Below, in pieces: positions 8,601 to 15,386 of a stretch of 64,000 nucleotides of DNA. The translations under genes and the position numbers were made by a program. Source of the DNA: Zhihengliuella alba (GTDB lineage: Bacteria; Actinomycetota; Actinomycetes; Actinomycetales; Micrococcaceae). Location: assembly GCF_039538765.1 (NCBI RefSeq), contig NZ_BAABCJ010000001.1, positions 62,001 through 126,000 on the forward strand, read 5' to 3'. Numbering within the stretch: the first letter of the stretch is position 1; each line of letters opens with the position of its first letter. The notes under the pieces are model-generated. The model was given only the letters and a program-made list of their open reading frames with translations, was not told the DNA's origin and made no database searches.

Positions 8601-9602
8601 CGGCAGCGCACGGGGCTCGCGCCCCTCGCGGAACCGGACCACGGGAGCGACAGGACCCGTACCGAGACGGACGGGCAGCGGGTGCGCCGGGCGCTCGCCG
8701 ACCGACCGCAGGGGCGTCGCCTGCGACAGCCCGGATGGAGATTCGGCCCCCGGGACGACGCGGTGCGTCGGCCTGCGCGCGGCCAGCACTCCGAGGACGA
8801 GGTCGCCGAGAGGCGGGCACGCCACCTCCAAGTCCTCGACCCGACGGGTCGCCGCAGACTCGAGGCTCGTCCTGAGTCGGCGTCGCCGACGGATCTCCGC
8901 GACGGCGGGTATGCCGCCGGTGAGCAGTCCCAGAGCGCTGAAGGCGAGAAAATACCACGACCCCAGTGCGACGGCGAGGACGACGGCGATCGCGACGGGC
9001 GCGGCCGCTGTGGTCAGCATCAGCCAGGGACGAGACTTGCCGGCCCCCTCGCCGAGCTCCTCGGCCGGAGGGGGCCAGACACCCGAGGACGGACCGCGGG
9101 GCTCGGGCGGCGCCAGCACAGAGAGGTCGGTGGCACCGAGCTGGAAGCCCTGTCCGAGCCGGACGGGCGACTCGGCCCCGTGGCCGCTGGTGAGCACGAT
9201 GCCGGACAGACTGACATCGAGCGTCGCCCCCTCCCGGGAGATCGCCGGGTCCAGCACGGGAAAATCGCCCGTGCCACGCCCGATCCGGTAGACGCCCCGT
9301 GAGAGCGGGGCCGCCCGGCCACTGTCCGGCCCCGTTCGGGTGACGAGCCAGAGCGAGGGCGGTCGATGGGTTTCCTCGCGGCTCCGGGGAAAGGGAGTGA
9401 GCAGCAGGGGCGCGTCCGAGTCGAGCGAGGGGAGCTCGTCGAGGGGGAGGGCGCCCGCGTAGAGCGCGTAACGCAAGCCGCGGTCGCGGAGCGCCTCGGC
9501 GAGCATCCGTCCCGTCGGCGCTTCGGCGGCTTCGACGCGGAAGTGGTGCACCGAGCTCGCGCCCTCGTCGGTGCACCCCGCCACGGTGACATGGGCGAGC
9601 AT
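5631..9602 (-). CDS. FHA-containing FtsK/SpoIIIE secretion ATPase (EssC/EccC type)
   Basis: 1323 aa membrane ATPase. From the N-terminus: a small beta-rich domain (about 1-75), an FHA-like domain (about 90-160, YRIGRG...LDPAISREGATL), two transmembrane helices (about 192-235), then three FtsK-like ATPase modules. Module 1 has an intact Walker A (GTTGSGKS, about 590-597) and Walker B (LLVVVDEF, about 693-700). Module 2 has a degenerate P-loop (GGPQSGAQ, about 900, no Lys). Module 3 has GPARSGKST (about 1169) and Walker B LVLIDDA. This order matches the motor of type VII secretion systems. No WXG100 substrate or other Esx component is encoded in the window. Start ATG 9602 has AAAGGGA upstream; a start 10 codons earlier has none. 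Divergent from the tad operon. Confidence 0.9.
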   Translation of the reverse strand: MLAHVTVAGCTDEGASSVHHFRVEAAEAPTGRMLAEALRDRGLRYALYAGALPLDELPSLDSDAPLLLTPFPRSREETHRPPSLWLVTRTGPDSGRAAPLSRGVYRIGRGTGDFPVLDPAISREGATLDVSLSGIVLTSGHGAESPVRLGQGFQLGATDLSVLAPPEPRGPSSGVWPPPAEELGEGAGKSRPWLMLTTAAAPVAIAVVLAVALGSWYFLAFSALGLLTGGIPAVAEIRRRRRLRTSLESAATRRVEDLEVACPPLGDLVLGVLAARRPTHRVVPGAESPSGLSQATPLRSVGERPAHPLPVRLGTGPVAPVVRFREGREPRALPTAPGPVVLELAPGSCGALPAAVGNAVVVRLLDLAARGDVALGVSPGCALPVELEFVPGVQCGRPSADAAVPGGAVPGRAVPGVWLVPESEHAAAAAAVADWSPGSSRAGGTAPPAVVVYDGVARPNDTWRLGAWPPGTPASADPSARGTRFAGPRTPGPTGSRSQEHWLELDGERHRLRLDGAHATTVRRFAAALAHSSPRGSRSATLPDSALWYPSESRWAASSISALRFALGQDAAGALDVDLVTDGPHLLVAGTTGSGKSELLRTIIASLIHRYAPDELALVLVDFKGGATLGAFAGEPHAHGLVTDLNEESAARFLRSLRHELRRRERILGRLGVPGYSAARTTTSGPPRAEDFLPRLLVVVDEFRVLADEIPDALPELLRIAAVGRSLGVHLVLATQRPQGVVTAEMRANINTTVCLRVLGDFDAQDLVGTTGPARLPGDRPGRGFLRRSGQDASEFQAARLSDGVLDWTLTELGSTIGAAGASSAHRGTRPCPQDSIGEPQPGTERTVPPLFSPELPLRLDPADLRRDGDGVPIALLDDIAHLRHRPLNWSAGMRRLAVVGGPQSGAQPMLGHLIDQSARLRAEHHAYVLDGSGTMTQGLEDLPRVSGWASATDPQRLAEVLDVLDEARFAAPTLIVVLSLAGWSSALAAQDFARLEETLARLARSAETRNISVIVSGDRDLTSSRFFALAEHRLLCPTGLGRETTMMWPRTVPVRSHPGRCVYIGPDTPGDGIAAQMVSPHYEGSEPGQIGHPERTPMPAPDRGAPRASLAQSRAVPLPARAARPRDTLHTRSSAGDPPRAPVSGLPLGLRSPDGAPWVWSPGRLGVVLGPARSGKSTLLRAVGALIAERRPDLDVLHCSGGGDALPRTGRPGVAPYDERRPDLVLIDDATQLDPQARLHIEQWFDAGSAVVMTARTGPQLHTGLPLAHHARQSPDGVLLCPRSPRDGEFWNWRITATGETRPGRGLVLVDGRLRSVQAFSD

Positions 9603-9686
9603 CGGGTATCCCTTTCGTTTCGAGGACCTCAAAGCACTCTCAACCTAGGGCGGGGGAGGCTCGGAGCCCGCTCGTCGAGCCGCCGT

Positions 9687-9712
9687 TGTGGACCGGGAAA
9701 CACTTATCCACA
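9687..9712. promoter_or_regulatory. Inverted repeat containing a perfect DnaA box
   Basis: TGTGGA (9687-9692) and TCCACA (9707-9712) form an inverted repeat with a 14-base spacer. The right arm is part of TTATCCACA (9704-9712), the consensus DnaA box. It lies in the 207-bp region between the divergent EssC-like and tad genes. It may be a DnaA site or another regulator's operator; a chance match is possible. Confidence 0.4.
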
Positions 9713-9726
9713 TCGGTCATGCCCGG

Positions 9727-9756
9727 TTGGTCGTCCTATGGAGGCGTGGCTAAGGT
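9727..9756 (+). promoter_or_regulatory. Candidate promoter of the tad operon
   Basis: TTGGTC (9727-9732), an 18-base spacer and TAAGGT (9751-9756). Transcription from about 9763 would give a leader of about 46 bases before the GTG at 9810 and its AAAGGG ribosome site. On the other strand, TAGGTT (9647 to 9642) could be the -10 of the EssC-like gene. Confidence 0.4.
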
Positions 9757-9809
9757 CGGATAGTCAACGGATGAGACCTATCCCACGAGGGCCGGCGAAA
9801 GGGCGACAT

Positions 9810-11036
9810 GTGAACGGCGTCAAGATCGTCGAGGAAGAGGTACGCGAGGTCATCCGGGCCCGCGGCTTCGACCCGGCCCGCGAGCCCAACGAGGTCCGAC
9901 GGCTGGTCCGCGAAGCTGTCCGCGACTACGATCAGCGCTCGATCCGCGGTGGACTGCCTCGACTGACCACGCTGGACGAGGCGTTTCGGGAGGTCTTCGA
10001 CGCCGTCGCCGGGTTCGGGCCGCTCCAGCCGCTCCTGGATGACCCTGACGTGGAGGAGATCTGGATCAACGGGCCGACCCAGGTCTTCTGCGCCCGCGGC
10101 GGTGTCAGCGAGCTGACGTCGATTCGCTTGGAGGCCGAGGAGGTCAAGGTACTCGTCGAGCGCATGCTCAAGCCGTCGGGACGCCGGCTCGACCTCTCGT
10201 CGCCGTTCGTCGACGCGCAGCTGCCGGACGGCTCCCGACTCCACGTCGTCATCCCCGACATCACCCGGGAGCACTGGTCCGTCAATATCCGGAAGTTCAT
10301 CGCCCGCGCGCAGCGGCTTGAACAGCTCGTCGACCTCGGCTCCCTCACCTCGCAGGCGGCCCGGTACCTCCAGGCCGCCGTCTCCAGCGGCATGAACGTC
10401 CTCGTCTCGGGGGCGACCCAGGCGGGCAAGACGACGATGCTCAACTGCCTCGCCTCCGCCATCGGCAACCGCGAGCGGGTCATCACCATCGAGGAGATCT
10501 TCGAGCTGCAGGTGAAGCGCCGCGATGTGGTCTCGATGCAGTGCCGGCAGGCCAACCTGGAAGGCGGCGGGGAGATCTCGATGCGTCGTCTGGTCAAGGA
10601 GGCGCTGCGGATGCGCCCGGACCGAGTCATCGTCGGAGAGGTCCGGGAGGCCGAGTCGCTCGACATGCTGATCGCCATGAACGCCGGCATCCCCGCCATG
10701 GCCTCGTTGCACGCCAACAGTGCGCGCGATGCGATCACCAAGATCTGCACCCTGCCGCTCCTCGCCGGCGAGAACATCTCCGCCCAGTTCGTGGTCCCCA
10801 CGGTGGCGTCCAGCATCGACCTGGTCGTCCACTGCGAGCGAACCGCCGCCGGACACCGGCAGGTCTCCGAGATCGTCAAGCTCGGTCGTCGCGTCGAGAG
10901 CGGGGTCATCGAGACCTCGCAAGTCTTCGGCCGCCACGGCGGGGCCCTGGTCGTGAACGAGACGGCCGACCTGGAGCACGACAAGTTCGACCGACACGGT
11001 GTCCAGGCGGCCGACCTCCTGGCGGCGGTCCCATGA
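9810..11036 (+). CDS. tadA: TadA/CpaF-type secretion ATPase
   Basis: 408 aa hexameric ATPase that powers Flp/Tad pilus assembly on the cytoplasmic face. Visible: N-terminal helical region, then the CpaF signature GFGPLQPLLDDPDVEEIWINGP (about residues 67-88), Walker A GATQAGKTT, Asp box and Walker B RMRPDRVIVGEVRE, and His box MASLHANS. Length fits the family. Start: GTG at 9810 with GAAAGGG 6 bases upstream; an in-frame ATG at 9771 lacks a ribosome site. First gene of the tad operon; its stop overlaps the tadB start (ATGA). Confidence 0.93.
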   Translation: MNGVKIVEEEVREVIRARGFDPAREPNEVRRLVREAVRDYDQRSIRGGLPRLTTLDEAFREVFDAVAGFGPLQPLLDDPDVEEIWINGPTQVFCARGGVSELTSIRLEAEEVKVLVERMLKPSGRRLDLSSPFVDAQLPDGSRLHVVIPDITREHWSVNIRKFIARAQRLEQLVDLGSLTSQAARYLQAAVSSGMNVLVSGATQAGKTTMLNCLASAIGNRERVITIEEIFELQVKRRDVVSMQCRQANLEGGGEISMRRLVKEALRMRPDRVIVGEVREAESLDMLIAMNAGIPAMASLHANSARDAITKICTLPLLAGENISAQFVVPTVASSIDLVVHCERTAAGHRQVSEIVKLGRRVESGVIETSQVFGRHGGALVVNETADLEHDKFDRHGVQAADLLAAVP

Positions 11037-11887
11037 GCCTGCTGCTCGGAGCCGTCCTGGGGCTGGGCCTGCTCCTCGTCTGGCAAGCGTTCTGGACGCG
11101 TCGGGTCAGACCCCGCACCCTAAGGCGGACGAGTCGGATCGAACGGCTGATCCTCCGCTCAGGAGTCCGGGGCCTCACCGTCAATGGCTACTATGCTGCC
11201 TCGTCGGCCTGCGCTGTCCTGGTCGGCCTCGTGGTGCTGATCCTCACGACCTCGCCGGTGATTGCCGCCGTCTTCGGGCTCTTCGGATCACTGGCACCGA
11301 CTGCGGTACTGCGGTGGCGAGCGAACAAGCGGACGAATGACCTTCGTGAACTGTGGCCGGACGTCGTCGACCACCTGCGATCTGCGATCCGAGCCGGTCT
11401 GCCCCTGCCCGACGCCCTCTCCCAGCTTTCCTCCCAGGGACCGGACGAGCTCAGAGGGCACTTCCGCGAGTTCGCCCTCGACTACCGCGCCACCGGACGC
11501 TTCGACGACTCCATCCAGAGGCTCCGCGATCGACTCGCGGACCCGGTCGCGGACAAGATCGTCGAGGCCTTGCGCATCACGCGCGAGGTCGGCGGCTCGG
11601 ACCTCGGCGTCATGCTCCAAACCCTGAGCACGTTCCTGCGCGAGAGCGCCCGGACCCGCGGAGAGCTGGAGGCCCGCCAATCCTGGACCGTCAATGCTGC
11701 GCGCCTCGCCGTTGCTGCTCCATGGGTCATCCTGCTGCTGCTGGCGATGCAGCCACAGGCGGTCGCGGCCTATTCCACGGTCACCGGGGCCCTTGTCCTC
11801 GTCGGGGGCCTCGTCGTCTCCGCGGTCTGCTACTGGGCGATGCTGCGGATCGGGACCCTCCCGCAGGAAGAGCGGGTGATCAAGTGA
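11033..11887 (+). CDS. tadB: TadB-type inner-membrane platform protein
   Basis: 284 aa type II/IV secretion F-domain protein. N-terminal helix (4-20), two central helices (about 57-93), a cytoplasmic T2SSF domain (LWPDVVDHLRSAIRAGLPLPDALSQL, then ALRITREVGGSDLGVMLQTLS) and two C-terminal helices. It forms, with TadC, the membrane platform beneath the pilus. It overlaps tadA by 4 bases (ATGA) and tadC by 4 bases (GTGA), so the three are translationally coupled. Confidence 0.92.
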   Translation: MSLLLGAVLGLGLLLVWQAFWTRRVRPRTLRRTSRIERLILRSGVRGLTVNGYYAASSACAVLVGLVVLILTTSPVIAAVFGLFGSLAPTAVLRWRANKRTNDLRELWPDVVDHLRSAIRAGLPLPDALSQLSSQGPDELRGHFREFALDYRATGRFDDSIQRLRDRLADPVADKIVEALRITREVGGSDLGVMLQTLSTFLRESARTRGELEARQSWTVNAARLAVAAPWVILLLLAMQPQAVAAYSTVTGALVLVGGLVVSAVCYWAMLRIGTLPQEERVIK

Positions 11888-12822
11888 GCGCCCTGACCGC
11901 GGGGGCCATCGTGACCGGCTTCGCCCTCGGCTTCGGAGCATGGCTGATCGTCATCCGCAGTCCCGCCATGCGCGCGACGAGTTTCGCCGATCGAGTCGCA
12001 CCGCAGCTACGCACCGGCCGCCCTGGCTCCCGGCTGCTCGAGCACGTCGGCGAGGACGCCGCCTTCGGGTCGCTCGGGACGATCTTCGCCCCCCTGTTCA
12101 GGGATCTGCTGGCCTGGGTGAACCGGATCAATCCCGTCGGGCGCAATCTCGAGCACCGGCTCGCGCAGGCGGGACTGCAGCTGACGCCGACGGAGTTCCG
12201 GGCCTCGCAGCTCATCTGGGCGGCCGGCGGCTTCACCGTCACCGTCGTCTGGTCCCTCGTCGCCGCCGGACTGAGTACCATCAACTGGTTCGTCGTCGGC
12301 CTCCTGATCCTCGCCGGAACGGTCGGGGGCTACGCCCTCCGGGAATGGTTCCTCAGAGAACAGGTGCAGCGCCGCCGGCGTCGCATCCTGAGCCAGTTCC
12401 CCGCCATCGCCGAGCTCTTCGCGCTGGCGGTGGCGGCGGGAGAGAGCACGACGGGCGCGATCGAACGCATCGCCCGTACTGCCGAGGGCGACCTCGCCGA
12501 CGAGTTCCAGCGCACGCTCGCTGGGTTGCGGTCCGGGCAGACGCTCGCCTTCGCTCTGCGGGCGATGTCGCGGCGGGTCGAGCTCGCCGCCATGGGCCGC
12601 TTCGTCGACGCGCTCACCGTGGCCATCGAGCGAGGCACCCCCATAGCGGACGTCGTGCGGGCCCAGGCACAGGACGTCCGGGACGCGGCCAAGCGCGAAT
12701 TGATGGAAACGGCGGGCAAGAAGGAGATCGGCATGCTGGTGCCCGTCGTCTTCGGGGTCCTCCCCTTGACGGTCGCCTTCGCTGTCTTCCCCGGGCTCTC
12801 GCTGATCGACCTGAACCTGTGA
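11884..12822 (+). CDS. tadC: TadC-type inner-membrane platform protein
   Basis: 312 aa, second T2SSF-domain protein and partner of TadB. N-terminal helix (about 5-22), two helices near 115-160, cytoplasmic F domain (FPAIAELFALAVAAGESTTGAIERIA; later AKRELMETAGKKEIGMLVPVV, which is the family's closing motif split by a helix) and a C-terminal helix. Starts with GTG at 11884 inside the tadB stop. The pilin-like gene follows after 85 bp. Confidence 0.92.
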   Translation: MSALTAGAIVTGFALGFGAWLIVIRSPAMRATSFADRVAPQLRTGRPGSRLLEHVGEDAAFGSLGTIFAPLFRDLLAWVNRINPVGRNLEHRLAQAGLQLTPTEFRASQLIWAAGGFTVTVVWSLVAAGLSTINWFVVGLLILAGTVGGYALREWFLREQVQRRRRRILSQFPAIAELFALAVAAGESTTGAIERIARTAEGDLADEFQRTLAGLRSGQTLAFALRAMSRRVELAAMGRFVDALTVAIERGTPIADVVRAQAQDVRDAAKRELMETAGKKEIGMLVPVVFGVLPLTVAFAVFPGLSLIDLNL

Positions 12823-12907
12823 ATCATCCACCCGAACCGTCCTACCCGGACCGTCCCGCCTCCACCGGCGACTCGAACTCGCACCGTCCAATCACAAGGA
12901 GAAACGC

Positions 12908-13144
12908 ATGAGGAAGAATCCTGGAATGAGAATGGAAATCGGCCACCGCATCCTGTTGGCCACGATGAGCGCGATCCTGCTGCTGGCGGAGCGCGTGCGC
13001 CGGGACGAGCGCGGCGACGTGCCGGGCTGGGTGATGATCACCCTTATGTCCGCCGTCCTGGTCGCCGCGCTGCTGGCGATCGCCGGTCCCCGCCTGAGCG
13101 CCCTGTTCCAGCAGGCCATCGACCGCGTGTCCGGCCTGGGCTGA
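12908..13144 (+). CDS. Flp pilin-like small membrane protein
   Basis: 78 aa: basic N-terminus, first hydrophobic stretch (14-27), charged segment RVRRDERGD, then one hydrophobic helix (PGWVMITLMSAVLVAALLAI, about 38-57) and a short amphipathic tail. Size, single helix preceded by a charged processing-like region, and position right after tadC fit the pilin slot of a tad locus, but the canonical Flp cleavage motif is altered (GDVPGW). AAGGAG lies 7 bases before the ATG. Identification as the structural pilin is inference. Confidence 0.8.
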   Translation: MRKNPGMRMEIGHRILLATMSAILLLAERVRRDERGDVPGWVMITLMSAVLVAALLAIAGPRLSALFQQAIDRVSGLG

Positions 13145-13224
13145 CCGCGGCTGGACGCGCGTACGCTGCCCTGCATCGCAGCGTACGCGCGTGGGACTCT
13201 ACAGGAACAGGACCGGAGGGGCCG

Positions 13225-13707
13225 ATGAGGAAGAGACGACCAGGGGTGAACTGCGGTATCCGCAGGTCCCCGGCCTCGGCCTCCCCGCCGGCCGCTGGCG
13301 GACCCGCGGACGAGTTCCCTTGCACCGACGAGAGCACAGTCGGTGAGCGTGGGGCCGCCATGGCCGAATTCGTCATGGTGGTCGCGCTCCTGACGGCGGT
13401 CTTCCTCTCCGTGCTGCAGCTGACCCTCGTGCTCCACGTGCGGAACACGATCATGGACGCCGCGGCGGCCGGTGCCCGTTACGGCGCGCTGGCCGATCGG
13501 AGTCCCGCCGACGGGGCCGCTCGGACCCGGGCGATCATCGGCGAATCGCTGTCCCCCGTCTTCGCCGAGGACGTGGCGGCACGGGGCATCAGCCGCGGCG
13601 GATTGGAAGGATTGAGCATCACGGTGGAGACCCACGTACCGCTGATCGGCTTCCTGCCGGTGGCTGGACGCATGAGCATCGATGCGGAGGCACTGCGCTA
13701 TGACTGA
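13225..13707 (+). CDS. TadE-like pilus assembly protein
   Basis: 160 aa. A Pro/Ala-rich arm of about 42 residues precedes the TadE signature ERGAAMAEFVMVVALLTAVF (about 41-60), followed by helix continuation and HVRNTIMDAAAAGARYGA, typical of TadE-like minor pseudopilins. The rest is a small extracytoplasmic domain. GGAGGGG lies just before ATG 13225. It overlaps the next tadE-like gene by 8 bases. Confidence 0.88.
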   Translation: MRKRRPGVNCGIRRSPASASPPAAGGPADEFPCTDESTVGERGAAMAEFVMVVALLTAVFLSVLQLTLVLHVRNTIMDAAAAGARYGALADRSPADGAARTRAIIGESLSPVFAEDVAARGISRGGLEGLSITVETHVPLIGFLPVAGRMSIDAEALRYD

Positions 13708-14185
13708 CGACACCCTCGTGGGGCCCGCCCGGGTGTGCCGTCCGACCGGCAGGAGGACGAATCCGGGGCCTCGGATCGTCTGGCGCGACGACGCCGGATC
13801 CGCCATCGTCGAGTTCACGATGCTGGGCGTGCTCCTGCTCGTGCCGCTCGTCTACCTCGTCCTGGCCGCGAGCCAGTTGCAGGCTGCAAGCTATGCCGCG
13901 GTGGCCGCCGCGGATCACGGCGCCCAGGTCTTCGCGGTCGCACCCGACGAGCCGAGCGGAGCCGCCAGAGCGGGCGACGCCGTCCAGCGGGCCGTGGCGA
14001 ACATGGAGCTCGGCACGAACGAGGCCGAGATGACCTACCGGTGCCATGGTGGGTGCATGAGCCGCGATGGGGCCGTGACGGTCACTGTCCATGTCCCCGT
14101 CCCGTTGCCGCTGCTGCCGGCCGGGGTCGAGGCGTCGGTGGGGTCCGTCAGCGCCGAGTCGACACGCGTCTTCGGGACCCTGTGA
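13700..14185 (+). CDS. Second TadE-like pseudopilin
   Basis: 161 aa. N-terminal arm, then DDAGSAIVEFTMLGVLLLVPLVYLVL (helix about 32-55; shown here as the TadE motif around Glu37) and an extracytoplasmic domain with two cysteines in MTYRCHGGCMS that could form a disulfide. ATG 13700 has GGAGG 9 bases upstream; an in-frame ATG at 13682 has no ribosome site and would overlap the previous gene more. Ends in TGATG, overlapping the next start. Confidence 0.87.
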   Translation: MTDDTLVGPARVCRPTGRRTNPGPRIVWRDDAGSAIVEFTMLGVLLLVPLVYLVLAASQLQAASYAAVAAADHGAQVFAVAPDEPSGAARAGDAVQRAVANMELGTNEAEMTYRCHGGCMSRDGAVTVTVHVPVPLPLLPAGVEASVGSVSAESTRVFGTL

Positions 14186-14664
14186 TGCGCTGCGATCACG
14201 CTGCGCCCGTCTGGCGCAGGCTCGTCGCCGACACGAGTCGCCCGGGCGAGGGCGAGGACGGGCAGACGACCGTGCTCATCATCGGATACGTCATGATCGC
14301 CCTGCTGGCCCTCTCCGCCATGCTGGCTGCGACGTCGGTCAACCTCGAGGCCCGTCGACTGCAGTCGGTCGCCGACAGCACAGCGGACGCCGCCGCCAAC
14401 GGGGCCACCACCACCTCCGAAGGATTGAGCGTCGGTCTCTCCGACGGCACCGTGAGGGCGCGCTCGTCCGCCTTCCTCGGCACGATCCGTGCCGAGGGGC
14501 GGTTCACGGGCCTCCGCTTGGAGTCGGCGCGTGCCTCGGCCGACGGGACGACTGCCTATGTCCGCCTGACCGCCACCGTACGACCGCCCATCGTCGGGTG
14601 GATCACCCCCTGGCGCATACCCATCCACGCCTCGGGCGACGCCCGCACGGCCATGCGGCAGTAG
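14185..14664 (+). CDS. TadG-like / Rv3654c-type pilus-locus protein
   Basis: 159 aa. N-terminal cytoplasmic arm with GEDGQTTVLIIGYVMIALLAL (helix about 28-48), then LEARRLQSVADSTADAAANGA, the hallmark of Flp-assembly TadG-like proteins and the mycobacterial helicase/secretion-neighbourhood family. ATG 14185 overlaps the previous stop (TGATG); GTG 14182 is an alternative. Last gene of the tad unit, 69 bp before the convergent TetR gene. No TadZ, prepilin peptidase or RcpC is found nearby. Confidence 0.82.
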   Translation: MRCDHAAPVWRRLVADTSRPGEGEDGQTTVLIIGYVMIALLALSAMLAATSVNLEARRLQSVADSTADAAANGATTTSEGLSVGLSDGTVRARSSAFLGTIRAEGRFTGLRLESARASADGTTAYVRLTATVRPPIVGWITPWRIPIHASGDARTAMRQ

Positions 14665-14715
14665 CGATCCCGGTGCGTAGCGGCGGGGTGCAGGCGACGA
14701 AGTGCCGGCCGCCTG

Positions 14716-14745
14716 GCTCAGTCCCCGAGAGCTCAGTCCCCGAGA
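14716..14745. repeat. Perfect 15-bp tandem duplication at the 3' end of the TetR gene
   Basis: GCTCAGTCCCCGAGA occurs twice in a row (14716-14730 and 14731-14745). The copy nearest the gene supplies the last codons and the TGA stop of the TetR protein; the other copy lies just beyond. Confidence 0.9.
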
Positions 14746-15311
14746 GCCAGGATGCCGCGCGAACTGGCCTCGACGACCTCGTCCAGCCACTCCGGAACGG
14801 ATCCGCGGACGTAGGGCCGGACCAGCCCGTAGGGCCCCTCGATCGCAGCCATCCGGACCAGCGTCTCGTGCCGCTGCGTCCGCCGGGGATAGCGCGCCTC
14901 GGCGAGTTCGGCCAGCCGGCGGTGGACGTCGACATTCACCTGCTCCACCTCCGCCCGGCAGGACACCGGCGCTGTCTCCGCCAGACGGGACTGGCGGAAC
15001 AGCGTCATGGCGGCGGCGTCGGACTGGTGCTCGCGCGTGAAACTGGCGACGGAGACGGCCATCCCCAGCAGGGCGCGCTGCGGGTCGGGGTCGCCGCCGG
15101 CAGCGAGATAGTGCTCGTGGAAGCGGCGGACGCTGCGCAGCCACAGCTGCACGAGGAGCTCGTCCCGGGAAGGGAATCGGTGGTAGATGGAGCCACTGGG
15201 CGCGCCGAGCCGGCGGGCGACGGCACCGACCTTCACGTCCGTCCCGTGCTCCAGGGCCTCGCGCGCCGCCGCGTCCAGGATCCCGTCGTGGGAGAACTTC
15301 GCTGCCGGCAT
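14733..15311 (-). CDS. TetR/AcrR family transcriptional regulator
   Basis: 192 aa. N-terminal helix-turn-helix (VGAVARRLGAPSGSIYHRFPSRDELLVQL, about residues 28-56) and a helical ligand-binding domain. Ligand unknown. It is divergent from the membrane protein at 15387, with only 75 bp between, so that gene is the most likely target. An inverted repeat GAGA-N4-TCTC at 15348-15359 in the gap is a candidate operator. The gene ends in a 15-bp tandem duplication. Confidence 0.92.
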   Translation of the reverse strand: MPAAKFSHDGILDAAAREALEHGTDVKVGAVARRLGAPSGSIYHRFPSRDELLVQLWLRSVRRFHEHYLAAGGDPDPQRALLGMAVSVASFTREHQSDAAAMTLFRQSRLAETAPVSCRAEVEQVNVDVHRRLAELAEARYPRRTQRHETLVRMAAIEGPYGLVRPYVRGSVPEWLDEVVEASSRGILALGD

Positions 15312-15347
15312 CCCTCCATGCTAGCCCTCTGGCGAGAGGCCCCTCTA

Positions 15348-15359
15348 GAGAGTAGTCTC
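15348..15359. promoter_or_regulatory. Candidate TetR operator
   Basis: GAGAGTAGTCTC: arms GAGA and TCTC around a 4-base centre, flanked by TA on the left and CA on the right. It lies in the 75-bp divergent gap between the TetR gene and the membrane-protein gene, about 30 bases before the latter's start, a usual place for autoregulation by TetR proteins. Confidence 0.4.
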
Positions 15360-15386
15360 CAATAAACGCGATGAAGGAGGGCGGCT

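Noticed and set aside
5631..9602. Chromosome-partition translocase FtsK for the EssC-like gene
   Set aside because: It has FHA and only two TM helices, three ATPase modules and no gamma domain, which fits secretion ATPases and not FtsK.
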